DNA of 64,000 nucleotides from Odontocerum albicorne (GCA_949825065.1 OX463859.1:7292217-7356216), one strand, 5' to 3'. Positions 35,146 through 46,960 are shown, numbered from the stretch's first letter. Notes: generated by a model not told the origin, from the letters alone. Translations and numbers: made by a program.

Positions 35146-35314
35146 CAACCTGGCGGATTAATAGGTATAAAGCAATCTCTAACAACCAAGCAGAAATATG
35201 TTAAAGAAACCTAAAGCGAAAACCAGATTGATACCCTATTTGATTTAATTCGGTACCAACGTGAATTGAATCCACAACCTCCGATGTCTTACCAATTAGA
35301 CCACGGATGTCGTC
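35146..35314 (-). mobile_element. SINE family S1, fused to LINE B
   Basis: On minus the head reads gacgacatccgtggtctaat and tggtaagacatcggaggttg, followed by the body and a tail ending cgccaggttgtaatg. It joins the LINE B piece through cgacagtgtaatagacactg. Confidence 0.8.
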
Positions 35315-35775
35315 TTATAAATTTTATGTTTAATACAAAAGTATAATTTTAACGGTTGATGTTTTGTATAATTATTATTTTACGTTAAATGTTTTCAGCA
35401 AACTATTCGATTATTAAGTTTGATTAGATAACACATTAAGGGTTAAAGATTATCGTTTCAGTTCTAAATATAACCTATTATTAGAACCTTCACCCTGTCA
35501 ATACTTCAATCTAATATTAATACGAATATTATTGATTTAATTAAAAACGTAACTCGGTACAGGCAGTCGCAGTTTAGTTAAATTCGACATTATGAAAAAA
35601 ATTACTATTATATAGTATTTTATCATTATATAATTTTAAATGAAATAGTATAAAAATGTATACAACAATCAAAGAAAAATATTTCATCTTTTGAGAAATA
35701 AACTAGTGTTGTGGATAGGAAATCTATTTAATGGTGATTGTTGATGTTTTTATTAAAAATTAATATGCATTTTTA
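35315..35775. other. unassigned AT-rich spacer
   Basis: Nothing is recognised. Confidence 0.45.
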
Positions 35776-36161
35776 CTATTTTAGGGACTTGTGTTTCGCA
35801 TAGAAGGATGAGGTTGTTTGAATAAAAGTCGTCGAGATCGAGATAAGCAAAGAGAGAGAGTTTATTGAAAGCGTCTGTATTTATAATGTATAGAACGGCG
35901 CAGAACATGTCGCCGTCTCGCTTCGCCGGACACATGGTTATTGTCACGCGTTCCATATACATTTCATACTACGGTCTGTATGAGAGGCGAGAGATATGTT
36001 GGTGTCTCGCTCTCACTGTACGCTACTAGTGAGATCAATGACCGCGCGGGCGACCTTCCCCCAGTGCTGTCTCACATTCCTTACAGTGCGAGTTCAATGA
36101 CCGAGCGGCCAAAGATCGCCTCAGTGGGTTCAGTGACCGCACGCACGGTCGCTACACTATT
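35776..36161 (-). mobile_element. solo LTR of an LTR retrotransposon, with target duplications
   Basis: A 376-bp, GC-richer block (35781-36156) is flanked by the perfect 5-bp duplication ctatt (35776-35780 and 36157-36161). On minus it begins tgtagcgaccgtgcgtgcgg and ends caagtccctaa, so the 5' TG is canonical and the 3' end is not CA. Promoter-like and polyadenylation-like signals are visible on minus: tataaata at 35885-35878 and aataaa at 35866-35861, followed by pyrimidine-rich ctctctctttgc. This order fits an LTR of the U3-R-U5 kind. No internal region, primer-binding site or second LTR is adjacent, so it is probably a recombination product. Confidence 0.82.
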
Positions 36162-36194
36162 AAATAATTGTGGAATGTTAATGTATGAAAGAAG

Positions 36195-36560
36195 GTGGAA
36201 TGATGACATTAAAAATGAATAAATTGATAAGAGTTGTGTTTTTAGTAAGATGAAGAGATAATCGTTAAGATTATTTTGGTATGTGAAGAAAATACATGGC
36301 GAAAAAATGACCGAGCGAATACACGAATCAAAAGTGTAAGATGGGCTTGGAAGAGGCAGACTGGGTGAAACGTAACTAGATCAAGAAGACTAGATTTTAA
36401 AATAAAGTAAAGTAAGAAGTATTAATAATAGATTGTGATGCATGTCGAGATGTATAAATATAGACAAGACGAATTATGTGTCCTAGGATAGAAAAGTGTC
36501 GAGATCAGTTCTCACTGCTTAGCCCGCAAGATTACGATTTGATATGTACGAGTATATATG
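36195..36560 (+). mobile_element. LINE family A fragment
   Basis: The order agtaagatgaagagataatcg, ggtatgtgaagaaaatac, gaccgagcgaata, gtgtaagatgggcttggaag, ttctcactgcttagcccgca matches the C-terminal coding region and 3' end of the family. Compare 42000-42420, with which it shares a subfamily-like sequence. Confidence 0.7.
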
Positions 36561-36699
36561 TGTTATCATACATTTTTTAGTTTATTTTCATATTGCATTA
36601 TAATTAACTATATTTTTGTCCATGGGGCACTAAAACATATTAACTCGAAACGTATTCAAATATGTTAAAATGATAGTCCACAATACTACAATATTTAAG

Positions 36700-37215
36700 A
36701 ACCAACTTTGATACATGGAAGTAAAAAGTAGACATGGAAAAATACTGATAAGAGCCAAATAAATGCTGTAGAAATGCGTGCATTGAGAAGAGTACATGAA
36801 ATGACATTGTATGACATAATGAAATGACATTGTATGACATAAGAATACATGAAATGACATTGTATGATTGAAGTGATAAAGGATGTATGTAGACTGATGT
36901 GTTAAGTAAGATGAAGAACAGCAAGCTGAGGTGGTTTGGGCACGTGTAACGAATGAATAAAGAAAAACTAACAAAACAGGTTTATAGTGCAGATGTGAGT
37001 GGAAGGCGTTTGAGAGGAAGGCCAAAGAAGCATTGTTAAATCAAATAAGTTATATTCTTAAAGAAGGAAACGCAGAAAGTCAGAGAAATCATACAAGTTG
37101 TCTAAGAAGGTGTATGGATGTGAAACATATGAAGATTATTTGTTAAGATGAAAAGGTATGGCGCTCAGTCCACTCTGCCTTCCCAACAGGGAGATGGTGT
37201 AATTGGAGTGTATGT
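36700..37215 (+). mobile_element. LINE family A fragment
   Basis: Plus-strand pieces include INAVEMRALRRVHEMTLYD, SKMKNSKLRWFGHV, MNKEKLTKQVYSADVSGRRL and RGRPKKHC. The 3' end (cactctgccttcccaacagg, gagatggtgtaa) follows. A local triplication of gaaatgacattgtatgac lies at about 36796-36868. Stops are present. Confidence 0.85.
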
Positions 37216-37524
37216 TTATTTTTTAAATACTTCTGTAAGCTCATGAAAATTGTTAAACTTTTGTCTCGAGCAGAAATAAATTTATTAATATTTTTTAAAT
37301 TTTATTAATACGAGTATTATTATAATTTGATTAATGATATTTTAATTACTAGCAAAGCAATTATTGTAATTTAATTTTTAAACAGTAATATTCTAGTCGT
37401 TTTTGTATAAAGCTTGGAAATCTACGCACAGTTTGTAGATGGTTTGAGCGAAACACGCTTTTCATTTATTCCAAGTTTCTCACGTAGACCATTTCACGGT
37501 TTATTAAAAATCAATAAAAAAATT
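37216..37524. other. unassigned AT-rich spacer
   Basis: Nothing is recognised. Confidence 0.4.
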
Positions 37525-37628
37525 GCGACTGACTAAATTATTTAAAAAATGCGACTTACGAAATTATTTAGAAAATGCGACTAACGAAATTATTTAAAAA
37601 TTGCGACTTACGAAAATAAATACGACTG
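37525..37628. repeat. 26-bp tandem repeat, four copies
   Basis: gcgact.acgaaattatttaa recurs with gcgac at 37525, 37551, 37577 and 37603, exactly 26 bases apart. Confidence 0.9.
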
Positions 37629-37875
37629 TTTTATTTATATGAATTAATCACTCTCTCTTCAATTATCCTCTACATTCCCCTTTTTTCCTTCCAAAGTTGT
37701 TAAACTTGAAGTGGTTCAATATGTTTGTTTATTTTACAATATTAAAACAACGACTTTTTTTCCGTTATGAGTAGGGGCATTTGTATTTTTTTAAACTTTT
37801 CATATCTGTTCATAAATTGGATGTATAACCAATTCAAATAAAAGTCGTCTCATACATTTGTGCTGTGGCATAAAA
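37629..37875. other. unassigned spacer
   Basis: Nothing is recognised. Confidence 0.4.
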
Positions 37876-38300
37876 TATGAGTGGCGTATGCAGCTTTAGG
37901 TAGCACTTAAAGACAACGCTTTTTAGGAGGTTTTATCAAAATGTATGATTGTATATGAACATTGCACATATACTACACCACACTTCATCATAAGCCGAAT
38001 ATGTTACTATCATATATCGAAAGATATATAATGGTGTTTCGCAGTTCGTCTTCCCTTGGTAAATTTTCTGCGGTTTTCTTACCAAATTTGTTTTTTTATG
38101 AACATATGCAGATGCAGGGAAGTATCTCCTCTTATGGTCAAATCCACTTTCTTCCTATCATTATCTCAAATTATACATACGTGTATTCATTTTGTTATAT
38201 TTTTAATCTCTAAATAATAGATGATTCGAGTCCCAAGTCGAAGCACCCTTGAGGAGAGTTTGTTCTCTTAATGGAGCTGTGTAAATTGTTATTTTATTAT
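37876..38300 (+). mobile_element. SINE family S2, probably split
   Basis: The head (gcagctttaggtagcactta, aagacaacgctttttaggag) is at 37885-37935. The B-box-like and tail part (gattcgagtcccaagtcgaa, gcacccttgaggagagtttg, tattattattatt) is at 38222-38318. The 250-300 bases between are not S2. Compare the uninterrupted copy at 4905-5088. Confidence 0.55.
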
Positions 38301-38639
38301 TATTATTATTGCATACAAGTTTTGAGGTAATATAGAGGACTTCACGTAAATCTTAGCAATGTTTATATGTATAAACGTGTGCATTCATTTCTTCTAATAC
38401 TTGAAGAGTTATGTCCATGCAAATCCATTAAAAATGCGGTATACAGTCATGGCTCAAAGCCACAGTCTGCAATAAAGGTGTTTCAGAAATATCTTTTGAC
38501 CTCGCTCAACTATCAGGGATTTACGGATTCCTTTCAGGTTCAAAATGATTGAGCCGCACTCTAATCTACTGGGAAACAGTTTTATAAAGATATTTCATAA
38601 CTGCATCAATATCAAACGCCCTAGAGACTCTTTTCACAA
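38301..38639. other. unassigned spacer
   Basis: Nothing is recognised. Confidence 0.4.
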
Positions 38640-38815
38640 ATCCTAGGACTTGTGTTTTAGTACCTCACTGATTTGATTTCCTACCGCTACATGCTGTTCA
38701 ATATTCCTTGTTTATTTTCTCTGTTGAAAAATTACTACCGAAATAATATCACATAATTCTTCAAATCGCTCTACTTTTTTTTTTCTCGTCTATACACGTT
38801 TATAATATTTACTAT
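38640..38815 (-). mobile_element. LINE family A fragment
   Basis: ttgatttcctaccgctacat, gctgttcaatattccttgtt and the following stretch match 9192-9300 in order on the same strand. Confidence 0.6.
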
Positions 38816-38899
38816 CGTATAAGAGTAAGGAGCTGGTAAAACGATGAACTATTACAGCTGAAGAATATACTCAATTGAAATTCTGCTAGCATCTTAAAG

Positions 38900-39060
38900 C
38901 TATTTATCATGTTCGAAAGCTATCACGTGCAATGGCTTGGTCACGTACTGAAGATGCAGCGAGGTATCATGAAAGTTGCAGTTAAACTAACAACCATAAG
39001 ATCAGACTCACGTTCTCGCTTATCTGAAGGAAGCTTTTCACATACAACTTTTATCGATTG
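38900..39060 (+). mobile_element. possible RTE-type LINE scrap
   Basis: Plus-strand translation includes VQWLGHVLKMQRGIMKVAVK, a GHV-type C-terminal motif of endonuclease-reverse transcriptase LINEs. It is short and could be chance. Confidence 0.35.
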
Positions 39061-40166
39061 ATTGTTTTATTTTATAACAAAATACGGTATTTTATCCACC
39101 ATTAAAAAAGGTAACCATAGGTTATAATACCTTAAATATAATAAATAAAGTTATAATACCTTAATTATAATTGAAAAATATTATAATACATTAATTATAT
39201 TGTTTATTGCGCATGTATTTAAGTAAAACTTCGTCACAAAAATTAGAAACATTTACATGAATTATATGCAAAAAAATCAAAAAGCTGTGCGCACACGCAT
39301 ACCACTTACCACATAAAAAAAAATCTTGAGACAGGTCCAGGCTCAGGTAATCAAAGGGCCAAATATATGAAGAAAGAAAATCTAAGAAAATAACAAAAGT
39401 ATTCTTACTTAACATATATATAATATAATTAATTCACTCCAATACACTAAAATAAATGCATATCGAAACTTCAACATATTTACATGGATCTCGAAAAGTT
39501 TTAGAGAAATAAAGCCAACGAAAAGAAAGAAAAAAAATTAATGAAGGTCACGCCGTGGCGTCGGATTTATAGTTCAAGCAAACAAAAAAGCTCTTTTAGA
39601 GAACTTTTAAAGACATGAAAACTGTCGTGAGAAATATGCCCGAGACTGCAGCAGAGTCATTACCATATCGATGCAATCTAAATATGAGAGAATTTGATTA
39701 ATTTTATATTTGCAGTAAAGGTGAGTTGAGACAGCAAAAAGATATTTTTTTGACTACAATTTTAGAAAGATAATCTTTTTAAATTATGCACTGCCTTATT
39801 AACCTATCGTTAAATTCATAATATTATTTATTGATGTTTATATATTTATTAAGGTTTTATTTCATAAAATAAAACAGAAATTAAAGAACAAAAAAAAAAT
39901 ATTAATTCTTTAAGTATGAACCAGTCTCTCAGTCAAGGCTACAGGCTAAAGAAATGCCTGAAAAGGACCCTTGTGAACCTAACAACATTTACATTAAAAA
40001 TATTCACCAATTTAGATATTTTACTTTATTAATACCAATTTCAAACATCCATATGATATATTTACGTTTTTTTAATGTGCATCTTTATAAATAAGTAATA
40101 CTGCATTTCCTTTACAAATCACAACCCTTAAAAGTCTTAGTATTCACATTTTTTTAAAGAAAAGAT
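39061..40166. other. unassigned AT-rich spacer
   Basis: About 1.1 kb with nothing recognised. Confidence 0.45.
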
Positions 40167-40304
40167 ATGACCGAAGTCATAGGACCTTCGAACACTAGGC
40201 GGAAAAAAGTTCCTGTGTCGTTCTAGGAGAATAGCACAGTGCGAGGTTCGAACCGATGTCCGAAGTCCGATGCGTTACCGCACGGCCATGCACTTCAACA
40301 ATAT
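40167..40304 (-). mobile_element. SINE family S3 (tRNA-like)
   Basis: On minus the order is gcatggccgtgcggtaacgc, atcggacttcggacatcggt, tcgaacctcgcactgtgc. The A-box region (tggccgtgcggtaacgc) and B-box region (ggttcgaacct) have tRNA-like spacing. An extra block between them and a non-tRNA body downstream favour a SINE over a true tRNA gene. A related copy is at 48755-48895. Confidence 0.65.
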
Positions 40305-40319
40305 TGATCAAATTCTTCT

Positions 40320-40500
40320 CGCAGTGTAAAGTTAAGAGTAAGAACATCCTGGAAGAGAGTTTGCTCTCTGAACAGCGCTAAATACATTTTCCTTTTATTA
40401 TTAATTGTCCTTCTCGCAATGCAACATTGTTAGAATGTCCTAATCAAAAGTCCACTCTTCAAACGGCGCTATATAAGTTGTAATTTTATTATTACTATTA
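40320..40500 (+). repeat. SINE family S2 tails, two adjacent copies
   Basis: ggaagagagtttgctctctg, acagcgctaaata and an ATT-rich end at 40320-40410 are followed by a second tail (cactcttcaaacggcgctat, ataagttgtaattttattat) at about 40420-40500. Confidence 0.6.
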
Positions 40501-40544
40501 ATTTATATGTATGCCCTTACATATCGGAAACTAAGGGCGGTAAA

Positions 40545-41105
40545 AATACAATCTTTTAATATAATTCGATTTTCCACGTATCTGTTACAAACAAGCACGC
40601 ATCTTCTAAATCAGTTTCTTCTATTTTTCCAACTTTTGACCTTCCTTTATTTCGAAATTTCATCCCCTTAGTCCAACTAAACTTTTATGGCGCATCCTTT
40701 TCCACGGCTTCATGCGCGCATTGTAAATTTTTTTAATAAGTCTTCCGTCACCAACACATATTACATTTCTAAATCACCTTAATGTGCTCTTTTCACCCTA
40801 CTAAACCTGTTAATTTTAAGTTCATATCCATCCTTAACAATTTCTTACTCTGTCATGTGCTCTTTTCCCCCTACTAAACCTGTTAATTTTAAGTTCATAT
40901 CCATCCTTAACAATTTCTTACTCTGTCATGTGCTCTTTTCACCCTACTAAACCTGTTAATTTTAAGTTCATATCCATCCTTAACAATTTCTTACTCTGTC
41001 ATACATCGATACATCACACATTATTCAAAGTGCGTGCATTTCCACCGTAGTAACTAGGCTCACTTCATTAGTTTTCCACGTCGACGTTTCACTGCCATAT
41101 ATCAA
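40545..41105 (-). mobile_element. LINE family A fragment with a 73-bp triplication
   Basis: Plus-strand blocks ccccttagtccaactaaact, ttccgtcaccaacac and caccctactaaacctgttaa belong to the family's C-terminal region. A 73-base segment starting atgtgctcttttc is tandemly repeated at 40782, 40855 and 40928. The copy ends near gtttcactgccatatatcaa (41087-41106). Confidence 0.75.
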
Positions 41106-41114
41106 TGTTCCTCA

Positions 41115-41440
41115 CATGGATCAAGAAGGGCACTCTGAGATGGTTTAAACATGTATAAAGAATGAATATAAAAAGACAAATAAAATAAATAAACAATTCA
41201 AATGTGCGAGGTGGGGTAGGGAATACCAAGGGTGTGGTTGGATCAAGTGAATGATCTTTAGAAAAAAAAGGAAATGTTTAAAATCATAAAAAACGTAGAA
41301 GTCATGTGTAGAGGTGTATGAATATAGAAGCGAAAGATACTCGTATGTGTCGCGATAGGGAAGTTACACTTTTTCTTCTCTGCATACCCTGACATGGAAA
41401 CGGCATGATGGTACGTATGTTTGCATGTTCATCAATCGTA
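41115..41440 (+). mobile_element. LINE family A fragment, inverted next to the last
   Basis: It begins gaagggcactctgagatggt (ALxWF-like) and continues with gtggttggatcaagtgaatg, agaagtcatgtgtagaggtg and ttctctgcataccctgacat. It lies back to back with the minus copy ending at 41105. Confidence 0.75.
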
Positions 41441-41999
41441 GCACTAATACGGGGTAATGAACCATAATTTGGCCAGATCTTACAATACAACATTCGTTCA
41501 AATATATAAAAACAAGCAAAATATATTTTTTTAAATATACTCCACGTAAACTTTTTTAAGCATTCGTTTAACTTGCTTTTTTTTTGTTTCACTTAACTGA
41601 AATATACACAGTTCAACGTATTTTTAAGATAAACTGTGAGGCAATAAATCTGCCATGTTTTACAAACCATCCACTGAAATAAATAAATAAATAAAATAAA
41701 ATGAACACACTAATAAACTGTCCAACATACATTGTTCTTACAGGGTGTGCAAAAAAAATGTTGTCCATAAGTATTTACGCAAACTTGGAGTAGTTTACAT
41801 TTATCCTAAAAATGTTATATTTTCCAACAAACATTTCGAATATGTAAATGATTGACTTGATATGAAAAAGGATACTATTGACGGACTAATTATTATAAAT
41901 TGCTTTTGGCATATTTGAATTGTAATATTTATTTATTTCTGGCTGGAGAGTAACATTTCTGAAATAATACAATATATTGGCAGTTTAAATATGATTCAG
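41441..41999. other. unassigned spacer
   Basis: Nothing is recognised. The minus open stretch at 41302-41592 overlaps the LINE tail and is chance. Confidence 0.4.
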
Positions 42000-42420
42000 A
42001 AATGAGAGGATGGGTAAAATTGAAGCTTTAGATAAAATAAAAAAGGAGCTTTAAGCTTGTTTGAGATTGTGGAGAAAATAAATTGCGAAAGAGTGACTAA
42101 GCGAGTATATAGGTACAAGCCAGAATTGTAAGGTGTGCGTAGATGAAATATACTGAGTAGAACGTGATTGGATTAAATGAACCAGGTTTTAAAATAAGGT
42201 CATGTGAGAAGAATAAATAAGACGCCATAAACCGGAATCATCACTCGTTCAAAAAAAAAAGGTTTTAGCAACATTTTTTTGAGTGATAGAAAATTATGCA
42301 TGAAGAGATGTATAAATGTGGACGAGAAAAAATATGTGTGCTAGAATAGAAAAGTGTGGACATCAGTTCCCGCTGCTTATCTGCAAGAAATATTACTTGA
42401 TAAGTAACATGTGTATTATT
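42000..42420 (+). mobile_element. LINE family A fragment
   Basis: ggagctttaagcttgtttga, ttgcgaaagagtgactaagc, aatgaaccaggttttaaaat and gtggacatcagttcccgctg follow the family's order. It is similar to 36195-36560. Confidence 0.7.
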
Positions 42421-42559
42421 ATACATTGTTTATTTTACATTCCTCTTTTATATTATAAATCGTAATTTTTTTGGTTTCAAGATTAGAAAGTAAGTGGAAT
42501 GAAGACATTTTTTTAAGTAAGATAAAGAATGAAGCTTTAAGATGATGTTGTTTATAGTT

Positions 42560-42835
42560 AAGACATTAACGTTGTGGAGGTTTAAAGACATTGTAATTTA
42601 TTTTTATCAAACACTGTTTATTCCACTTTTTTGTAACTGTATAATTCTACCGGTTTCACCTCATCTTCCGGGAAGCACAAAAAAGACTAAATGCTGTTCG
42701 AACTGGTACCGATATACACGCTTCAATGGTTGGGGGCTGAGGGGTGAGGGAGGCATGGGACGATTTCGGCCAAGAGCGGAGAGATTTTTGGGATATAACT
42801 GTTCACCAGATGTTCGGATCGATGTACTGAAAAGA
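42560..42835 (-). mobile_element. Penelope-like element, 3' fragment
   Basis: On plus it reads atcaaacactgtttattcca, ctaccggtttcacctcatct, aactggtaccgatatacacg and caccagatgttcggatcgat, the same order as 43085-43320. It is a 3' end on minus and contains no readable domain. Confidence 0.75.
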
Positions 42836-43079
42836 TGATGATTTGAGCATGTAGAGAAAATGAATGATAAAATAATGATTAAGCGAGTAAATAAGTCACA
42901 AGTGCCATTTTGGATAAATATTACACGTCAAAAAAATATATTCCTATGTTACATTTTCTTTTTAATGTTTTTCTCTAAATAATATTCTATAACAAGAATT
43001 TTTGGTTACATTTTTATAATATTTCGTGTCGGTATTTAAGATTGTGTTGCTATTATTAAATAACTACGTTTTTTAATTT

Positions 43080-43640
43080 GTTTTATCAAACACTGTTTAT
43101 TTCACTGTATTTAATGGTATAACCCTACCGGTTTCAAGGTTTTCACCTCATCATAAGAGGAGTACAAACAAGACTGAATTATGTTCGAACTGGTACCGAT
43201 ATATACACTTCTAACTGTAAATATTCAGGGATTATTTGTGGAGGGAGGCAGGAGACAACTTCAGCGAGCAGCAGCGATATTCTGGGAATATATGTGTTTG
43301 CCAGATGTTCACCCCGATGCACTGACTTGATATTTCCAGGGCATCTAATCTGTCAAATTTATTTCCGTTACTTCTGATATGCAAGAATGTGGCATCATCG
43401 ATAGAAAATGTATGATTTTCATGGTGACAATGATTAGCCATTTCAGAATAAATTAGAGGATTTGTTAAGGCGGATTTGTGTTCACGAAATCTCTTTTCAA
43501 ATTATATTCCTGTATTTCCTATATAGACATTATCACAGTCAGCACATAAAAGTTTAAACGCAACACTGTTGTTAAGTTTTCCATTTTTGCCTTTCCCATT
43601 AAATAAGAGTTTCCGGAGATTAAGTTAAAGTTCACCATAA
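43080..43640 (-). mobile_element. Penelope-like element with GIY-YIG-type C-terminus
   Basis: On minus, from about 43600, frames read FNGKGKNGKLNNSVAFKLLC, ADCDNVYIGNTG, then after a stop KRFREHKSALTNP and, open at 43441-43235, SEMANHCHHENHTFSIDDAT, FLHIRSNGNKFDRLDALEIS. The C..C..VYIGNTG followed by RFREHK is the hallmark of the GIY-YIG endonuclease at the C-terminus of Penelope-like retroelements, with the YIG tyrosine and the helix arginine and histidine visible. The 3' UTR (43234-43085) ends atcaaacactg on plus. The reverse transcriptase is absent. Inactive. Confidence 0.9.
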
Positions 43641-44094
43641 GATGATCAATGAGTTGTGTCTATATACGTTCTGAATTTTTCAGGACGGAATCATTTGGAT
43701 ATAAGAGATATAATCAGGACTAAAAAGTCGAAGGCAGAAATCGAAATCGTAGAATCGGTTAGTTGTTTGAGGTATTGGAATCAGAGTCGGGATCGGGAGA
43801 TGTTTTTCTAAATTCGACTCCAACTTTAATGTTTTTATATTTTTTTAAACTTATTGGCTACATAAATTACATTATGAAATTATGAGCTATGCACCATCTT
43901 GTACAAATAGTTTGTACTATGGTTAGTAATACCCGTGTATATTTATTTCAAAAAACATACATTTAAGTATAGTAGTTACGCCACGTAATTAATTACAACA
44001 TATGGTTAGCAATATATGTACTATAAATGAACTTGAAGTCGGAAATTTATTTGCCGACTTACCACACTGCAATAATTACTTTTTTTTTTATTTT
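43641..44094. other. unassigned AT-rich spacer
   Basis: Nothing is recognised. Confidence 0.4.
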
Positions 44095-45170
44095 ACAAAG
44101 TGATAATGGTGGATGAACATTACACTCCACCGAAAGCGCTAGTATTATTATCCAATAATCTACAAAGTGATAATGCTGGGTGAACATTACACTCCACCGA
44201 AAGCGCTAGTATTATTATCCAATAATCTACAAAGTGATAATGCTGGATGAACATTACACTCCACCGAAAGCGCTAGTATTATTATCCAATAATCTACAAA
44301 GTGATAATGCTGGATGAACATTACACTCCACCGAAAGCGCTAGTATTATTATCCAATAATCTACAAAGTGATAATGCTGGGTGAACATTACACTCCACCG
44401 AAAGCGCTAGTATTATTATCCAATAATCTACAAAGTGATAATGCTGGATGAACATTACACTCCACCGAAAGCGCTAGTATTATTATCCAATAATCTACAA
44501 AGTGATAATGCTGGATGAACATTACACTCCACCGAAAGCGCTAGTATTATTATCCAATAATCTACAAAGTGATAATGCTGGGTGAACATTACACTCCACC
44601 GAAAGCGCTAGTATTATTATCCAATAATCTACAAAGTGATAATGCTGGATGAACATTACACTCCACCGAAAGCGCTAGTATTATTATCCAATAATCTACA
44701 AAGTGATAATGCTGGATGAACATTACACTCCACCGAAAGCGCTAGTATTATTATCCAATAATCTACAAAGTGATAATGCTGGATGAACATTACACTCCAC
44801 CGAAAGCGCTAGTATTATTATCCAATAATCTACAAAGTGATAATGCTGGATGAACATTACACTCCACCGAAAGCGCTAGTATTATTATGCAATAATCTAC
44901 AAAGTGATAATGCTGGATGAACATTACACTCCACCGAAAGCGCTAGTATTATTATGCAATAATCTACAAAGTGATAATGCTGGATGAACATTACACTCCA
45001 CCGAAAGCGCTAGTATTATATCCAATAATCTACAAAGTGATAATGCTGGATGAACATTACACTCCACCGAAAGCGCTAGTATTATTATGCAATAATCTAC
45101 AAAGTGATAATGCTGGATGAACATTACACTCCACCGAAAGCGTTAGTATTATTATCCAATAATCTACAAA
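44095..45170. repeat. 67-bp minisatellite, 16 copies
   Basis: The unit starts acaaagtgataatgctggat and contains cactccaccgaaagcgctag and tattattatccaataa. Starts run from 44095 to 45166, which is 16 units less one single-base deletion. Near-identity between units implies recent amplification or homogenisation. The variant gctgggtg marks units 2, 5 and 8 (every 201 bases), and attatgcaata marks several late units. Confidence 0.98.
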
Positions 45171-45204
45171 GGTTTCTATGTAGTTCGCGTTTCCTAGGTG
45201 AGCT

Positions 45205-45506
45205 TTCGAAATATTATTATTATTATACTAAAATTAATAAATATTTTTTCTTATTATCATTATTAGTTTACTTTCATTACATTAATCTTAAATATTATTA
45301 TATTAGTTTTATTGTTATTATTATTATCATTAACGTTATTATTATTTTAAATATTATTATTATTACACTTTTATTATTATTATATTATTAATATATTTAT
45401 TATTATATTATTATTATTATATTATATTATTATTATTATATTATTATTATTGTTATTATTAATATTATTATTATTATTATTTTTATTTTTATTTTTATTA
45501 TTATTA

Positions 45507-45543
<37 letters not shown>
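45205..45543. repeat. degenerate (TTA)n microsatellite
   Basis: About 340 bases dominated by tta/att trinucleotides with interruptions. It starts shortly after the 67-bp array. Confidence 0.95.
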
Positions 45544-46009
45544 GGCGCAATAATTATTCTTTTCAAAAAGTATGTTTTCCTGAACAAGTCACGTATTAAA
45601 AATCGAAACACAAAATATAATCTACACGTGATTAGCACACGAGTAGTGTTGTACTTTACCCAAGACCAAACTGTTCCTTTATATTTTTTATCCCGTCCAG
45701 GGCAGACAGTGTAATGGTCCCAAACAAGCACCCTGAGTCACAATAAATTATCCCGCGGTGTAATCCATTTTGTGACGCCCTGTGTTTGTGCTCCACCCTG
45801 TGTACAAATCACACGGTGTTTCCAACTTTCTTAAGACTCGCCTTTTTCACAAGATTCCAAATTAAGTTCGACATGCTGATCAATACCTTAATAAATTATA
45901 TTTAAAAAAAATATTTTACGTTTTATTTATTTCTAAATTACAAGAAAATTTATTAATAAATATTTTTTTTCAATTAACAACAGGTAACTTTAAGCGGACA
46001 CAATAAATC
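45544..46009. other. unassigned spacer
   Basis: Nothing is recognised. Confidence 0.4.
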
Positions 46010-46350
46010 ATAAAGATCTGGGCTTGTTGTTTTTCATTTATTGTGTCCCCAGTAATCTGGGCTTTAGCCTGTATCTCACTGAGGACATATAACATGGAGA
46101 ACTAAGTTGATGCTTTTATCCGATTGCTGATTATTCAATACCCCGTTGCAAACTCTAATCAACTTGATAAACTGTGAGGCCCAATTACATATATGTATCA
46201 CGCAAGTCACACACAAATTAACATACTTCATAATTCCAGATAGACCAAAATGTCCATTCTTCAATGGGACATTGGTCCCACCCTCAATGTCCCACACACA
46301 CTCATCAAAATTACACCATACTCAAGAGTTCAAACAAACTTTTGCTACAA
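46010..46350 (-). mobile_element. LINE family E 3' UTR
   Basis: On plus: gatctgggcttgttgttttt, tgtccccagtaatctgggct, gcctgtatctcactgaggac, taccccgttgcaaactctaa. The hairpin is at 46045-46085, with outermost pair G-C where the other copies have A-T. Confidence 0.8.
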
Positions 46351-46374
46351 GTACCATATATATATATTGAAATA

Positions 46375-46535
46375 ACACATATATGTCGAGCAAATTGAAA
46401 AAAATAAACAACAGATAGAAGCTATCAAACGGTCTGGGTTCATTGCATAACATCCTCCCAATTAAGATTCACCCCCGCCAATAGGAGGGTAAACCCGGTC
46501 GCGAAGGCGTAAGATATTTTTTTCAACCCAGACCC
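46375..46535 (-). mobile_element. family D 3' tail
   Basis: gaagctatcaaacggtctgg, ataacatcctcccaattaag and aacccggtcgcgaaggcgta match 9745-9850 in order. Confidence 0.75.
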
Positions 46536-46539
46536 TAGT

Positions 46540-46930
46540 TCACGCAAAATAATGTCCGGTTCGAGCATATATGTTATAGTGCCCCATTATTTTTTTTCTT
46601 ATCGCTACATGTAATATCCCTTGTAACTCTGCCATCATCTGAGAAAATACTACATTAATAGCAAAAGTCAACTAGCTTTAATCTTTCATTACTGCATCGC
46701 ATTTATTTCTTTTTGAACACTTTTCTATCATCATAACTTTGGATTTTGCAACATTTATTCTCAGATCCTTCTTTTTACATACAATTTGCTTAACAGACCT
46801 TTATCTTCTTTCGAAATCATTCAACTTGTTAGAACTTGTTCTAATATTAGAACTTGTTCTAATATTTCATTATTCACCAATATACCTAATTATTCTTTCA
46901 TTTCACACTTTTCTTTCATAAACATTTAAC
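46540..46930 (-). mobile_element. LINE family A fragment
   Basis: gtccggttcgagcatatatg, aactctgccatcatctgag and catcgcatttatttc match 1575-1760 and 9160-9330. A short duplication (ttagaacttgttctaata) lies near 46829-46866. Confidence 0.7.
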
Positions 46931-46960
46931 AGTAATTTACTTAGTTACTCAACTAATTAC

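Noticed and set aside
44095..45170. Regular array that could be mistaken for a CRISPR
   Set aside because: Units are contiguous and near-identical with no unique spacers, and the surroundings are eukaryotic transposons.
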